Shown here piece by piece: positions 1-5,759 of a stretch of DNA of 7,313 bases. This stretch comes from Flavobacteriales bacterium UBA3376 (GTDB taxonomy: Bacteria; Bacteroidota; Bacteroidia; Flavobacteriales; Weeksellaceae), in assembly GCA_002359055.1 (NCBI GenBank), contig DEQC01000056.1, positions 1 to 7,313 on the forward strand, given 5' to 3'. A model generated the notes under the pieces. That model made no database searches and was not told where the DNA came from. It saw only the letters and a list, made by a program, of their open reading frames with translations. Every line of letters begins with the position of its first letter. Within the stretch, counting starts at the first letter, position 1. The translations under genes were made by a program, and so were the position numbers.

Positions 1-480
1 CCTTCTCCGGTGAAGCACAGATCCAAACAAATCGGAACGGATTTGTATGCCAATGCCGTTGCAGCTCATCAATTGTACAGCGGTCATAAAATTGTCATCG
101 ATTTTGGAACAGCTTTGACTTTTATTGGAATTGGTCCCGATGGTCAGAGTTTAGGTGTGAGTATTGGACCTGGTGTTGATACTTCTTTGAGGTCTTTGGT
201 GGACAGCACAGCTCAATTACATGCCATAGAATTTAAAAAGCCTAAAAGCGTTTTGGGTCAAGACACCGAAAGCTGTATGCAAAGTGGATTTGTCAATGGA
301 TATTTGAGTATGATCGAAGGAATGATTGAGCGTATAAACGAAGAGATTGGTGCAAAATCTACTGTTATAGCTACTGGTGGTTTAAGTGGCGTATTTTCTC
401 CTCTTACCGACAAAATAGATGTTCAAGATCAACTACACACTCTAAAAGGAATAGTGGAATTGTATAAGTTAAATAAATGA
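1..480 (+). CDS. coaX: Type III pantothenate kinase, 3' part (5' end outside window)
   Basis: CoaX phosphorylates pantothenate with ATP in the cytoplasm, the first step of coenzyme A synthesis. The frame is open from base 1, so the gene starts upstream; the GTG at base 10 is an internal codon. 159 residues are visible. The family is usually about 240-260 long, so roughly the first 90-100 residues, including the N-terminal phosphate-1 motif, are missing. Visible landmarks are the IGTDLYANAVAA segment, matching the family's GxDR region, whose Asp is the proposed catalytic base; the DFGTALTF phosphate-2 motif of the ASKHA fold; LGVSIGPG; the LGQDTESCMQSG segment; and the adenosine-motif-like VIATGGLSG near the C-terminus. 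The usual Arg after the key Asp is Leu here. The stop is 4 nt from the stop of the opposing dehydrogenase gene. The family call is firm; start and promoter cannot be seen. Confidence 0.9.
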   Translation, partial: PSPVKHRSKQIGTDLYANAVAAHQLYSGHKIVIDFGTALTFIGIGPDGQSLGVSIGPGVDTSLRSLVDSTAQLHAIEFKKPKSVLGQDTESCMQSGFVNGYLSMIEGMIERINEEIGAKSTVIATGGLSGVFSPLTDKIDVQDQLHTLKGIVELYKLNK

Positions 481-484
481 TGAA

Positions 485-1465
485 TTAATTTTGAATTTCT
501 AACTTTTTCTCAGCAATTAAATGTACATCTTCAATGAATTTCACCAAATCCACTGCATATTGACCATCCAAAACTGAAGGACGATTTTCATTTAAAGCTT
601 GAACGATTTCTTTCATCGCTAAGGGATGGAAATTCTTCACTTCGGTCGAATGTTCAGCTGTTTCGATTTCTTCCTGCATATTGCAATAAACCAATTGATT
701 TAAATATTGATCACCAATTTCAATCGTTCCTTTTTCTGCCAAAATTGTAATTCCACTTTTGTAATTTTTCTCAAAAGTTGAAATGCTAAAAACCATATTT
801 CCTTTGGCTTCATCTGCTTCAAAATCCAAACGTCCACTATCGGCAAACTCAGTAATTCCCTGATGGTTGAAATTGAAAAGCGAGGCGTGTGTACATTTTG
901 TATGCTCGAACCAAAAATTAAGAATATCTATGAAATGAGAAAATTGAGTAAATAAAACTCCTCCATCCATGGATTTGCTTCCACTCCAATCTCTGACTTG
1001 ATAATAGTTTTTATTTCTGTTCCAATAGCAATGAATATTGACCATATAAATTTCTCCCAATCGATTGTTTTCCAAAAGTTGTTTGACAAATTTTACCGGT
1101 GGAGAAAATCGCAATTGCATAGAAGAAAAAACTCTTTTGTTGAATTTTTTAGCAGTTTCTATGATTTCCTTTGCTTCATCAGTTGAAAGTGCAATCGGTT
1201 TTTCGATCAACACATGTTTTCCAGCTTTCAGGCATTGTATGGCATGTTTGTGATGCATTCCGTTAGGCGTTGCAATGGCCACAATGTCGGTCTCAGTATC
1301 GTTTTCTAAAAAGTTTTCCAAAGAATCATAAGTTGGAATATTTAGATTTTCATCTTCAATTTTTTTATCGATGATGGCAACTAAATCTGCGCCTTGAGTT
1401 TCTTCGATAGCTTTTTTGTGGACTTTACCGATGTGTCCGTATCCCAAAAGAGAGAATTTTAGCAT
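485..1465 (-). CDS. Gfo/Idh/MocA-family NAD(P)-dependent sugar dehydrogenase
   Basis: This is a 326-residue two-domain oxidoreductase of normal family length. An N-terminal Rossmann fold carries GYGHIG (residues 8-13) for the dinucleotide, followed by TPNGMHH (66-72) and the family hallmark EKP (88-90), whose Lys89 is the expected catalytic lysine. The C-terminal alpha/beta domain has DGGVLFTQFSHFID (167-180), giving His177. Where inositol-dehydrogenase-type members have Asp four residues before this His, there is Thr173, closer to the NQxxH form of WlbA/WbpB-like UDP-sugar-acid dehydrogenases. The NRNKNYYQVRDW segment (149-160) also recalls the YY..W region of that group. A role in making or editing a surface-glycan sugar is inferred from this and from ManC upstream on the same strand, 93 nt away. 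The substrate cannot be assigned. The ATG at 1465 directly precedes the Rossmann strand, so the start is well fixed. There is no clear Shine-Dalgarno sequence. Confidence 0.88.
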   Translation of the reverse strand: MLKFSLLGYGHIGKVHKKAIEETQGADLVAIIDKKIEDENLNIPTYDSLENFLENDTETDIVAIATPNGMHHKHAIQCLKAGKHVLIEKPIALSTDEAKEIIETAKKFNKRVFSSMQLRFSPPVKFVKQLLENNRLGEIYMVNIHCYWNRNKNYYQVRDWSGSKSMDGGVLFTQFSHFIDILNFWFEHTKCTHASLFNFNHQGITEFADSGRLDFEADEAKGNMVFSISTFEKNYKSGITILAEKGTIEIGDQYLNQLVYCNMQEEIETAEHSTEVKNFHPLAMKEIVQALNENRPSVLDGQYAVDLVKFIEDVHLIAEKKLEIQN

Positions 1466-1495
1466 TGGATAAAAATTTGGGTAAATATAAGTGTT

Positions 1496-1540
1496 AATTC
1501 CATTGAAAAGTTCTGTACTATTGAATTTTCCAATGGAATT
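1496..1540. repeat. 10-bp inverted repeat between manC and the dehydrogenase gene
   Basis: AATTCCATTG (1496-1505) and CAATGGAATT (1531-1540) are exact reverse complements. After a one-base bulge (C1530) four more A-T pairs extend the stem inward (1506-1509 with 1526-1529), leaving a 16-nt loop. Read on the - strand, the direction of both flanking genes, the stem is followed by AACACTTATA and lacks a U-tract, so it is not a standard terminator for manC. Read on the + strand it is followed by a T-rich run, but no + strand gene ends nearby. It could be an mRNA-processing or stabilising hairpin, or an operator for the downstream gene. Confidence 0.5.
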
Positions 1541-1558
1541 TTATGTTTTTTAGTTCAA

Positions 1559-2641
1559 TTAAGTAAAATCTTCTCCTTTGTTGATTTTCAAATCGCTCAC
1601 AAAAGCTTTGATGGATTGATCTCTGTCCATTGGGCAAATAAGCAAAGCTTTTTCTGTATCAACTACGACGAAATTATCCAATCCATCGACTATAATCGCC
1701 TTGTTTTGAGAAGTATAAATCAATGAATCCTTGGTGTTATAAACCAAAATATGTTTGCCTTTTTTGGCATTGTTATTTTCGTTTTTTTCTGAATTTTCAT
1801 AAAGAGATTTCCAAGTTCCAAGGTCTGACCATCCGAAAGAAGATGGAATTACATATACATTGTCAGCATTTTCCAGAATTCCATTATCGATAGAAATCAT
1901 CTGAATGGTCGAATAAATATGCTGAATTTTTTCTTGATCGATGGTTTTAAAAGAATCTATTTCCTTGAAACTATCATACATTTCAGGTAGATGTTTTTTG
2001 AAAGAATCAATAATGGTTTGTGCTTTCCAAATGAAAATTCCAGCATTCCATAAAAAATCTCCTGATCGATAAAGAACTTCTGCCAATTCTTCACCAGGTT
2101 TTTCTGTAAAAGTTTTTACTTTTTTTAAATCATTTTTCTTTTCATCGGAGAGAAATTGAATGTATCCATACCCGGTATCAGGTCGTGTAGGCTTAATTCC
2201 GAGAGTAATTAGTTTATTATTTTTAGAAGATTCATCCAGAGCGAATTTCAATCGATCCAAAAACATATTTTCATCTAAAATCACATGATCAGAAGGAGCG
2301 ACCACTATATTTGCGTCAGGATTTTGGTCGTAAATAATCAGTGAAGCATACAGATTGCTCGGAGCGGTATTCATTCCGTTGGGTTCACTGATGATTTGAT
2401 TTTTGGATATTTCGGGAAGTTGTTCCAGAGTTAAATCGACATATTCTTCAAGAGTAACTATATAAATTTGATTTTGAGGAATGATTTTAGCTAATCGGTC
2501 GAAAGTCTGTTGTAAAAAGGTTCTTCCAGTTCCTAAAATATCGTGAAATTGTTTTGGATATTCTGAAGTGCTCAACGGCCAAAAACGGGTTCCAACACCA
2601 CCAGCCATGATTACACCAAAGTTGTTTTTATTCATTTTCAT
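1559..2641 (-). CDS. manC: Mannose-1-phosphate guanylyltransferase (single domain)
   Basis: ManC joins GTP and mannose-1-phosphate to GDP-mannose, the precursor of mannose, fucose and related sugars in lipopolysaccharide, capsule and glycoproteins. The 360 residues cover only the nucleotidyltransferase part; there is no C-terminal phosphomannose-isomerase domain as in the roughly 470-residue bifunctional enzymes. Motifs in order: GGVGTRFWPLS with PKQF (14-32; Lys30 is the conserved lysine), EPNGMNTAP (86-94), APSDH (115-119, metal-binding Asp118), GIKPTRPDTGYGYI (148-161), FTEKP (178-182), WNAGIF (198-203) and FGWSDLGTW further on. In EPxxRNTAP the usual Arg is Met90. The ATG overlaps the SprT-like stop by 4 nt (ATGA), indicating translational coupling. 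A second Met two codons in is the alternative start. The downstream dehydrogenase may share the transcript. Confidence 0.94.
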   Translation of the reverse strand: MKMNKNNFGVIMAGGVGTRFWPLSTSEYPKQFHDILGTGRTFLQQTFDRLAKIIPQNQIYIVTLEEYVDLTLEQLPEISKNQIISEPNGMNTAPSNLYASLIIYDQNPDANIVVAPSDHVILDENMFLDRLKFALDESSKNNKLITLGIKPTRPDTGYGYIQFLSDEKKNDLKKVKTFTEKPGEELAEVLYRSGDFLWNAGIFIWKAQTIIDSFKKHLPEMYDSFKEIDSFKTIDQEKIQHIYSTIQMISIDNGILENADNVYVIPSSFGWSDLGTWKSLYENSEKNENNNAKKGKHILVYNTKDSLIYTSQNKAIIVDGLDNFVVVDTEKALLICPMDRDQSIKAFVSDLKINKGEDFT

Positions 2642-3228
2642 ATAATTTCATCTACCAAAGCTTGTCCATTGACCAAGTAAAGTTTATTGGTTTTTATTTC
2701 TCTACAAAGATATCTTATTTTTCTTTTTTGCCCTCTTTCATAAACCCTTTTTCCCAATCTGAACTTCTGTCCATAAGAGAGATTTTCAACGAGTTTGAAT
2801 AAGTCTTCTTTGTCTAAAAACAAGTTTTTATGCAAATCTATATCTGCTCCTACACTTGCTCTTGGATTCAGGGCGTGTTTATAAATATATGGAATCAGCT
2901 CTTTGGGATAAGCTTCTATAGATTCTAAAAGCATTTTACCAAAGATCAATTTCCATTCTTTTCCATGAGGTAAAACTCTATTTTGAAATTTTTTGTAAAC
3001 AAACAAATGAGCGATTTCATGGGTGAGTACAAAGAAAAAAGCATGGCTTTTCAAATTGCCATCAATCGTTATTTGATGTCTGTTATGAGATTTTAAAAAC
3101 CTATAATCACCAAGTTTAGTTTGCCTACTTGGCAAAATTTTAATAATGATATTTTCTTCTTTGAGCCAGTTAATAACAAATGGTTTTGCAGCTTCCGGAA
3201 GAAATTTTTCTAAAGCTTTTAGATTCAT
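2638..3228 (-). CDS. SprT-like zinc metalloprotease-domain protein
   Basis: This 196-residue protein has the SprT/Spartan-type zincin core: THEIAH (69-74) supplies His70, Glu71 and His74, and PHGKEW (87-92) supplies the likely third zinc ligand His88. The region before it ends in a hydrophobic helix leading into the HExxH. Eukaryotic Spartan degrades DNA-protein crosslinks; the role of the short bacterial homologues is not established, so protease activity here is only inferred. The C-terminal segment (about 150-196) is basic and contains only one cysteine, so the CxxC...CxxC zinc ribbon of E. coli-type SprT is absent. No signal peptide is seen, so it is cytoplasmic. It overlaps manC by 4 nt and is the first gene of that - strand unit. 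From memory, this SprT/ManC adjacency recurs in Flavobacteriia. The gene is divergent from mlaE, with 49 nt between starts. Confidence 0.85.
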   Translation of the reverse strand: MNLKALEKFLPEAAKPFVINWLKEENIIIKILPSRQTKLGDYRFLKSHNRHQITIDGNLKSHAFFFVLTHEIAHLFVYKKFQNRVLPHGKEWKLIFGKMLLESIEAYPKELIPYIYKHALNPRASVGADIDLHKNLFLDKEDLFKLVENLSYGQKFRLGKRVYERGQKRKIRYLCREIKTNKLYLVNGQALVDEII

Positions 3229-3264
3229 TCTGGAAAGTTAGTAAAGTTTCTTTGAAAAAAAGTC

Positions 3265-3272
3265 TAATTTTG
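3265..3272 (+). promoter_or_regulatory. Bacteroidota -7 promoter box (TAATTTTG) for mlaE
   Basis: TAATTTTG matches the Bacteroidota consensus TAnnTTTG exactly and lies in the 49-nt divergent gap, only 5 nt before the annotated mlaE ATG. The nearest upstream TTG (3252-3254) is 10 nt away, too close for a standard -33 element, so only the -7 half is supported. Transcription would begin at about 3277-3280, practically on the start codon. Confidence 0.55.
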
Positions 3273-3277
3273 CACCG

Positions 3278-4027
3278 ATGTTGAAACTTTTAGGAATTAT
3301 AGGCATGTATTTCACTTTCTTGAAGAAAGTGTTTAAAAGACCGCAAGGAATGAAGGTCTTTAGAAAATTGATCATGCGCGAAATTATAGACTTAGGTTTA
3401 AGCTCAGTTGGCTTAGTAGCCTTCATATCGCTTTTTATGGGAGCTGTAACCGCTCTACAGATGGCACAGAACTTTCAGGGTGCAGATATTCCTGTTCCTA
3501 ACTATTATATCGCCTATGCAACCAAGGTAGTATTGATATTAGAGTTTTCACCGACAATTATCTCATTGATTTTGGCTGGAAAAGTTGGATCGTATATTGC
3601 TTCAAGTATAGGTACGATGAGAGTTACTGAACAAATAGACGCTTTGGATGTCATGGGGATTAATTCACCTTCATTTTTGGTGATGCCAAAAATTATTGCA
3701 TCTGTTTTCTTCAATCCGATTTTGATCATGATCAGTATAATGATGGGAGTTTTGGGTGGATATTTGATTGGTGAAGCAACTCAAATGTGGACAACTTCAG
3801 ATTATATGATAGGTCTTCAAATGCCTATGGCAACGCGATTGTTCGTTTATACTTTTGTTAAAACGATTTTCTTCGCATTTGTCATTGCTACCGTTCCTGC
3901 ATATTATGGATACAATGTTGAAGGTGGATCTCTTGAAGTCGGACGCTCAAGTACAGATGCTGTGGTTTGGACTTCGGTGATTTTGATTATTTTGAACTTG
4001 ATATTAACTCAAACCATCCTAAGCTAA
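3278..4027 (+). CDS. mlaE: MlaE-family ABC transporter permease (phospholipid transport)
   Basis: This inner-membrane permease of an MCE/Mla-type ABC system moves phospholipids between inner and outer membranes with MlaF and an MCE protein. The 249-residue length is normal. An amphipathic N-terminus leads to a first membrane segment near 42-63, the conserved EFSPTIISLILAGKVGS block (89-105), the hallmark GTMRVTEQIDAL (112-123) that contacts the ATPase, and further hydrophobic segments near 138-165, 188-209 and 225-247. The start is uncertain. ATG 3278 sits right at the predicted transcription start. In-frame ATG 3305 (Met10) is preceded at 9 nt by AGGA (3292-3295), a rare Shine-Dalgarno-like match for this DNA. 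Start 3278 gives the N-terminal length I expect for flavobacterial homologues. The TAA overlaps the mlaF ATG by one base. No MCE (MlaD) gene is adjacent. Confidence 0.92.
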   Translation: MLKLLGIIGMYFTFLKKVFKRPQGMKVFRKLIMREIIDLGLSSVGLVAFISLFMGAVTALQMAQNFQGADIPVPNYYIAYATKVVLILEFSPTIISLILAGKVGSYIASSIGTMRVTEQIDALDVMGINSPSFLVMPKIIASVFFNPILIMISIMMGVLGGYLIGEATQMWTTSDYMIGLQMPMATRLFVYTFVKTIFFAFVIATVPAYYGYNVEGGSLEVGRSSTDAVVWTSVILIILNLILTQTILS

Positions 4028-4806
4028 TGATTGAAATTATAGATTTAAAGAAGCAGTTTGATGATATTGAAGTTCTTAAAGGAATTTCCACTAAGTTCGA
4101 ATCGGGCAAAACAAATTTAATCATCGGTCAATCAGGTTCTGGAAAAACAGTTTTTCTAAAATGTATGACAGGACTGATCACTCCAACTTCTGGTGGAATT
4201 TTATTCGACGGAAAAGATGTGACTAAATTTAGTTACGAAGAACGTCAAGCCATCCGAGGTGAAATTGGAACTGTTTTCCAAGGAAGTGCTTTGTTCGATT
4301 CTATGACCAATTTAGAAAATGTGAGATTTCCTTTAGAGATGTTTTCTAAACTTTCGATGAAAGAAATGAATAAACGTGCGGAAGAAATTTTGGAAAGAGT
4401 AAATATCTCAAAAGAAGCTATGGTAAAATATCCTTCGGAAATTTCAGGAGGTATGCAAAAACGTGTAGCAATCGCAAGAGCATTGGTCAACAAACCTAAA
4501 TATCTTTTTGCAGACGAGCCAAATTCTGGACTCGATCCTCAAACCGCTATGGTAATCGATAAACTTCTTCATGAATTGACTGTCGAATACAACACTACTA
4601 CCATCATCAATACTCACGACATGAATTCTGTGATGGAAATCGGAGAAACCATAGTTTTCTTAAAAGATGGAATCAAAGAATGGGCAGGAGATAAAAATGA
4701 AATCTTAACTGCAGACAATGAATCTGTTATAAATTTCGTTTATTCTTCAAAGCTATTCACTAAATTGCGTGAAGTATTATTAGAAGAAAAAAATCTAAAA
4801 AAATAA
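4027..4806 (+). CDS. mlaF: MlaF-type ABC transporter ATP-binding protein
   Basis: This cytoplasmic ATPase powers the MlaE permease. It has 259 residues from ATG 4027. The frame stays open back to an ATG at 3967, but that lies inside mlaE, whereas the 4027 start forms a TAATG stop/start overlap typical of coupled translation and gives the normal N-terminus (MIEIIDLKKQF). All catalytic elements are intact: Walker A GQSGSGKT (34-41), Q-loop Gln85, signature SGGMQKR (140-146), Walker B YLFADEP (159-165, Glu164), D-loop SGLD (167-170) and switch His197 in NTHDM. Specific to this family are the EISGGMQKRVAIARAL context and the helical C-terminal extension (about 230-259). It is the middle gene of a three-gene operon, with the beta-barrel gene beginning 5 nt after its stop. 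Confidence 0.94.
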   Translation: MIEIIDLKKQFDDIEVLKGISTKFESGKTNLIIGQSGSGKTVFLKCMTGLITPTSGGILFDGKDVTKFSYEERQAIRGEIGTVFQGSALFDSMTNLENVRFPLEMFSKLSMKEMNKRAEEILERVNISKEAMVKYPSEISGGMQKRVAIARALVNKPKYLFADEPNSGLDPQTAMVIDKLLHELTVEYNTTTIINTHDMNSVMEIGETIVFLKDGIKEWAGDKNEILTADNESVINFVYSSKLFTKLREVLLEEKNLKK

Positions 4807-4811
4807 ATATT

Positions 4812-5411
4812 ATGAAAAAACTATTTTTAATTGGATTCGCTATTTTATCAATGGGCGCTATGGCTCAATCGGTTGATTTCGGTCTGAAAGCAGGTATGGC
4901 TTATAATACGGATAAAGGTGTATTTAAAACGATAGGAGATACTTATGAAACCAAAGGAAAAGGTGCTGTAGGTTTTCAAGCAGGTGCTATGGTTAGAGCT
5001 AAATTTGCTGGATTTTATTTGCAACCTGAAGTGCTCTATACGCATTTTAAAAACGAATATAAAGAAGTTGGAGAATCTATTGATGTAAAAAAAGACCGTA
5101 TCGATATTCCAATCAACGTTGGTAAAACCTTTGCTTTAGGATTGGTACAAGTTCAAACTGGACCTGTTTTCTCATTCAATATTTCTGACAAAGCCAATCA
5201 TGGATTTGGAAGTGCTGACAAAAAAGATGATATGAGTTTGGGGTGGCAAGTAGGTACTGGTCTTAATTTCAAAAAGTTAAACCTCGATTTGAGATATGAA
5301 TTTGGACTTGGAAAAACTACAAGTGAATTTATTCAAGGAGCAGCAGGTACTAATTTCAAAACTGAAAATAGAACCAATATGTTGAATTTCACCGTAGGAT
5401 ATTTCTTATAA
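4812..5411 (+). CDS. Small outer-membrane beta-barrel protein (PorT-like family)
   Basis: This 199-residue exported protein begins with a clear type I signal peptide: KK at 2-3, a hydrophobic core (4-15) and predicted cleavage after Ala-Met-Ala18, leaving Gln19 as the first mature residue. The mature part shows alternating polar/hydrophobic strands with Gly/aromatic turns, for example VDFGLKAGMAYN, GFYLQPEVLYT, VQVQTGPVFSFNI, LNLDLRYEFGLG and LNFTVGYFL at the end, consistent with an eight-stranded-type barrel of the PorT/OMP_b-brl class common in Bacteroidota. It ends in Phe-Leu rather than a terminal aromatic. The function is unknown. Because it is only 5 nt from mlaF and before the operon's terminator, a link to phospholipid trafficking at the outer membrane is possible but inferred. 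No Shine-Dalgarno sequence is visible. It could equally be a bystander sharing the transcript. Confidence 0.82.
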   Translation: MKKLFLIGFAILSMGAMAQSVDFGLKAGMAYNTDKGVFKTIGDTYETKGKGAVGFQAGAMVRAKFAGFYLQPEVLYTHFKNEYKEVGESIDVKKDRIDIPINVGKTFALGLVQVQTGPVFSFNISDKANHGFGSADKKDDMSLGWQVGTGLNFKKLNLDLRYEFGLGKTTSEFIQGAAGTNFKTENRTNMLNFTVGYFL

Positions 5412-5430
5412 AAAAATAAAATTTCGATAG

Positions 5431-5465
5431 AAAACTCCTCGATTTGTAAAGTCGGGGAGTTTTTT
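5431..5465 (+). terminator. Intrinsic terminator of the mlaE-mlaF-barrel operon
   Basis: Left arm AAAACTCCTCGA (5431-5442) pairs with right arm TCGGGGAGTTTT (5452-5463) over 12 positions with one G-U wobble, around a 9-nt loop, and runs into a T-tract (5460-5465). The stem is the most G+C-rich element in the gap. It begins 19 nt after the barrel gene's stop. The A-rich left flank means it could also act on the - strand, but no - strand gene ends there. Confidence 0.9.
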
Positions 5466-5503
5466 ATTGAAATAAATTCAATAGTAAGTAACTATCGAAT
5501 TGT

Positions 5504-5520
5504 TTATTGATAATCAATAA
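5504..5520. promoter_or_regulatory. 17-bp perfect dyad, operator-like
   Basis: TTATTGAT-A-ATCAATAA has two exact 8-base arms around one central base. It has no T-tract and lies about 80 nt upstream of the predicted -7 box, in a position suitable for a dimeric DNA-binding regulator. AT-rich DNA produces such dyads by chance more easily than balanced DNA, so a binding role is only a suggestion. Confidence 0.35.
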
Positions 5521-5602
5521 GTTAAGTGCTTTTAGTAGTTTGTTTCAATGGAGTTATAAATAAACTAAATGGTTTGAAATTCAATAAAGAAGCAAATTTT
5601 TT

Positions 5603-5610
5603 TACCTTTG
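5603..5610 (+). promoter_or_regulatory. Bacteroidota -7 promoter box (TACCTTTG) for the GNAT/racemase operon
   Basis: TACCTTTG, followed by CA, is an exact and highly typical TAnnTTTG box. The nearest upstream TTTG (5573-5576) is 26 nt away, somewhat more than the usual roughly 20-nt spacing, so the -33 element is unproven. Transcription should start near 5615, giving a leader of about 145 nt before the GNAT ATG at 5760. Confidence 0.7.
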
Positions 5611-5659
5611 CAAAGCGAATTTAAGAAAACGTAGATCGTTTAGATTCAATTTATTCATC

Positions 5660-5684
5660 AAAAAGCATTTTAAGTTTGCTTTTT
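5660..5684 (+). terminator. Terminator-like hairpin in the GNAT leader (attenuator or sRNA end candidate)
   Basis: AAAAAGCA (5660-5667) and TGCTTTTT (5677-5684) form an exact 8-bp stem around a 9-nt loop, ending in a run of five T. It lies about 50 nt downstream of the predicted transcription start and 75 nt before the GNAT start codon. The stem is mostly A-U, hence thermodynamically weak. It could be a leaky terminator, the 3' end of a short RNA of about 70 nt, or chance. Confidence 0.35.
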
Positions 5685-5727
5685 CTAAAGTATCCCAAAT
5701 TTATACGGGATTTTGATGATATTTAAA

Positions 5728-5743
5728 ACTGCAGTGATGCAGT
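5728..5743 (+). promoter_or_regulatory. Hairpin with GNRA tetraloop just upstream of the GNAT start
   Basis: ACTGCA and TGCAGT (5728-5733, 5738-5743) pair perfectly around a GTGA loop, which as RNA is a GUGA tetraloop of the stable GNRA class. It ends 16 nt before the ATG, at the edge of the ribosome-loading area, in an otherwise AU-rich unstructured stretch. A role in translation control is inferred only from position. Confidence 0.35.
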
Positions 5744-5759
5744 AAGAAAAATATAAATT

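Larger units (their letters stand above)
5412..5759. other. Intergenic region between the mlaEF operon and the GNAT gene
   Basis: This is a 348-nt AT-rich gap without a credible open frame on either strand. From left to right it holds the operon terminator (5431-5465), a cluster of short inverted repeats (TATTGAA/TTCAATA at 5465-5483, an imperfect 9-bp pair at 5477-5499, and the 17-bp dyad at 5504-5520), a promoter -7 box (5603-5610) and a leader of about 145 nt with at least two hairpins. The octamer TTCGATAG (5423-5430) recurs inverted as CTATCGAA (5492-5499), bracketing the terminator. Confidence 0.7.

Noticed and set aside
481..484. Bidirectional terminator expected between the convergent coaX and dehydrogenase genes
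   Set aside because: Only 4 nt separate the stop codons and no strong hairpin with T-tract is apparent around them.
998..1253. Two overlapping short + strand open frames opposite the dehydrogenase gene
   Set aside because: They lie antisense within a well-supported gene, have low-complexity translations and lack any start signal.
3233..3240. TAACTTTC on the - strand as a -7 box for the SprT-like gene
   Set aside because: It matches TAnnTTTG at all but the final base, is only 4 nt from the ATG and has no -33 partner; too weak to list.
3238..3426. Open frame on the - strand covering the divergent gap and the mlaE 5' end
   Set aside because: It is antisense to conserved mlaE codons, has no family features and conflicts with the promoter region.
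3514..3729. - strand open frame inside mlaE
   Set aside because: It is a shadow of the MlaE signature region, with no independent evidence.
3967..4026. Upstream extension of mlaF to an ATG at 3967
   Set aside because: It would overlap mlaE by 61 nt and add 20 residues foreign to the ATPase fold; ATG 4027 gives the TAATG overlap and the usual N-terminus.
4245..4493. - strand open frame inside mlaF
   Set aside because: It is antisense to the Q-loop and signature regions, and its translation resembles no protein.
5692..5714. ATCCC/GGGAT hairpin followed by TTTT in the GNAT leader
   Set aside because: It has only 5 bp with a 10-nt loop and a competing GTAT/ATAC pairing; not convincing as a terminator.
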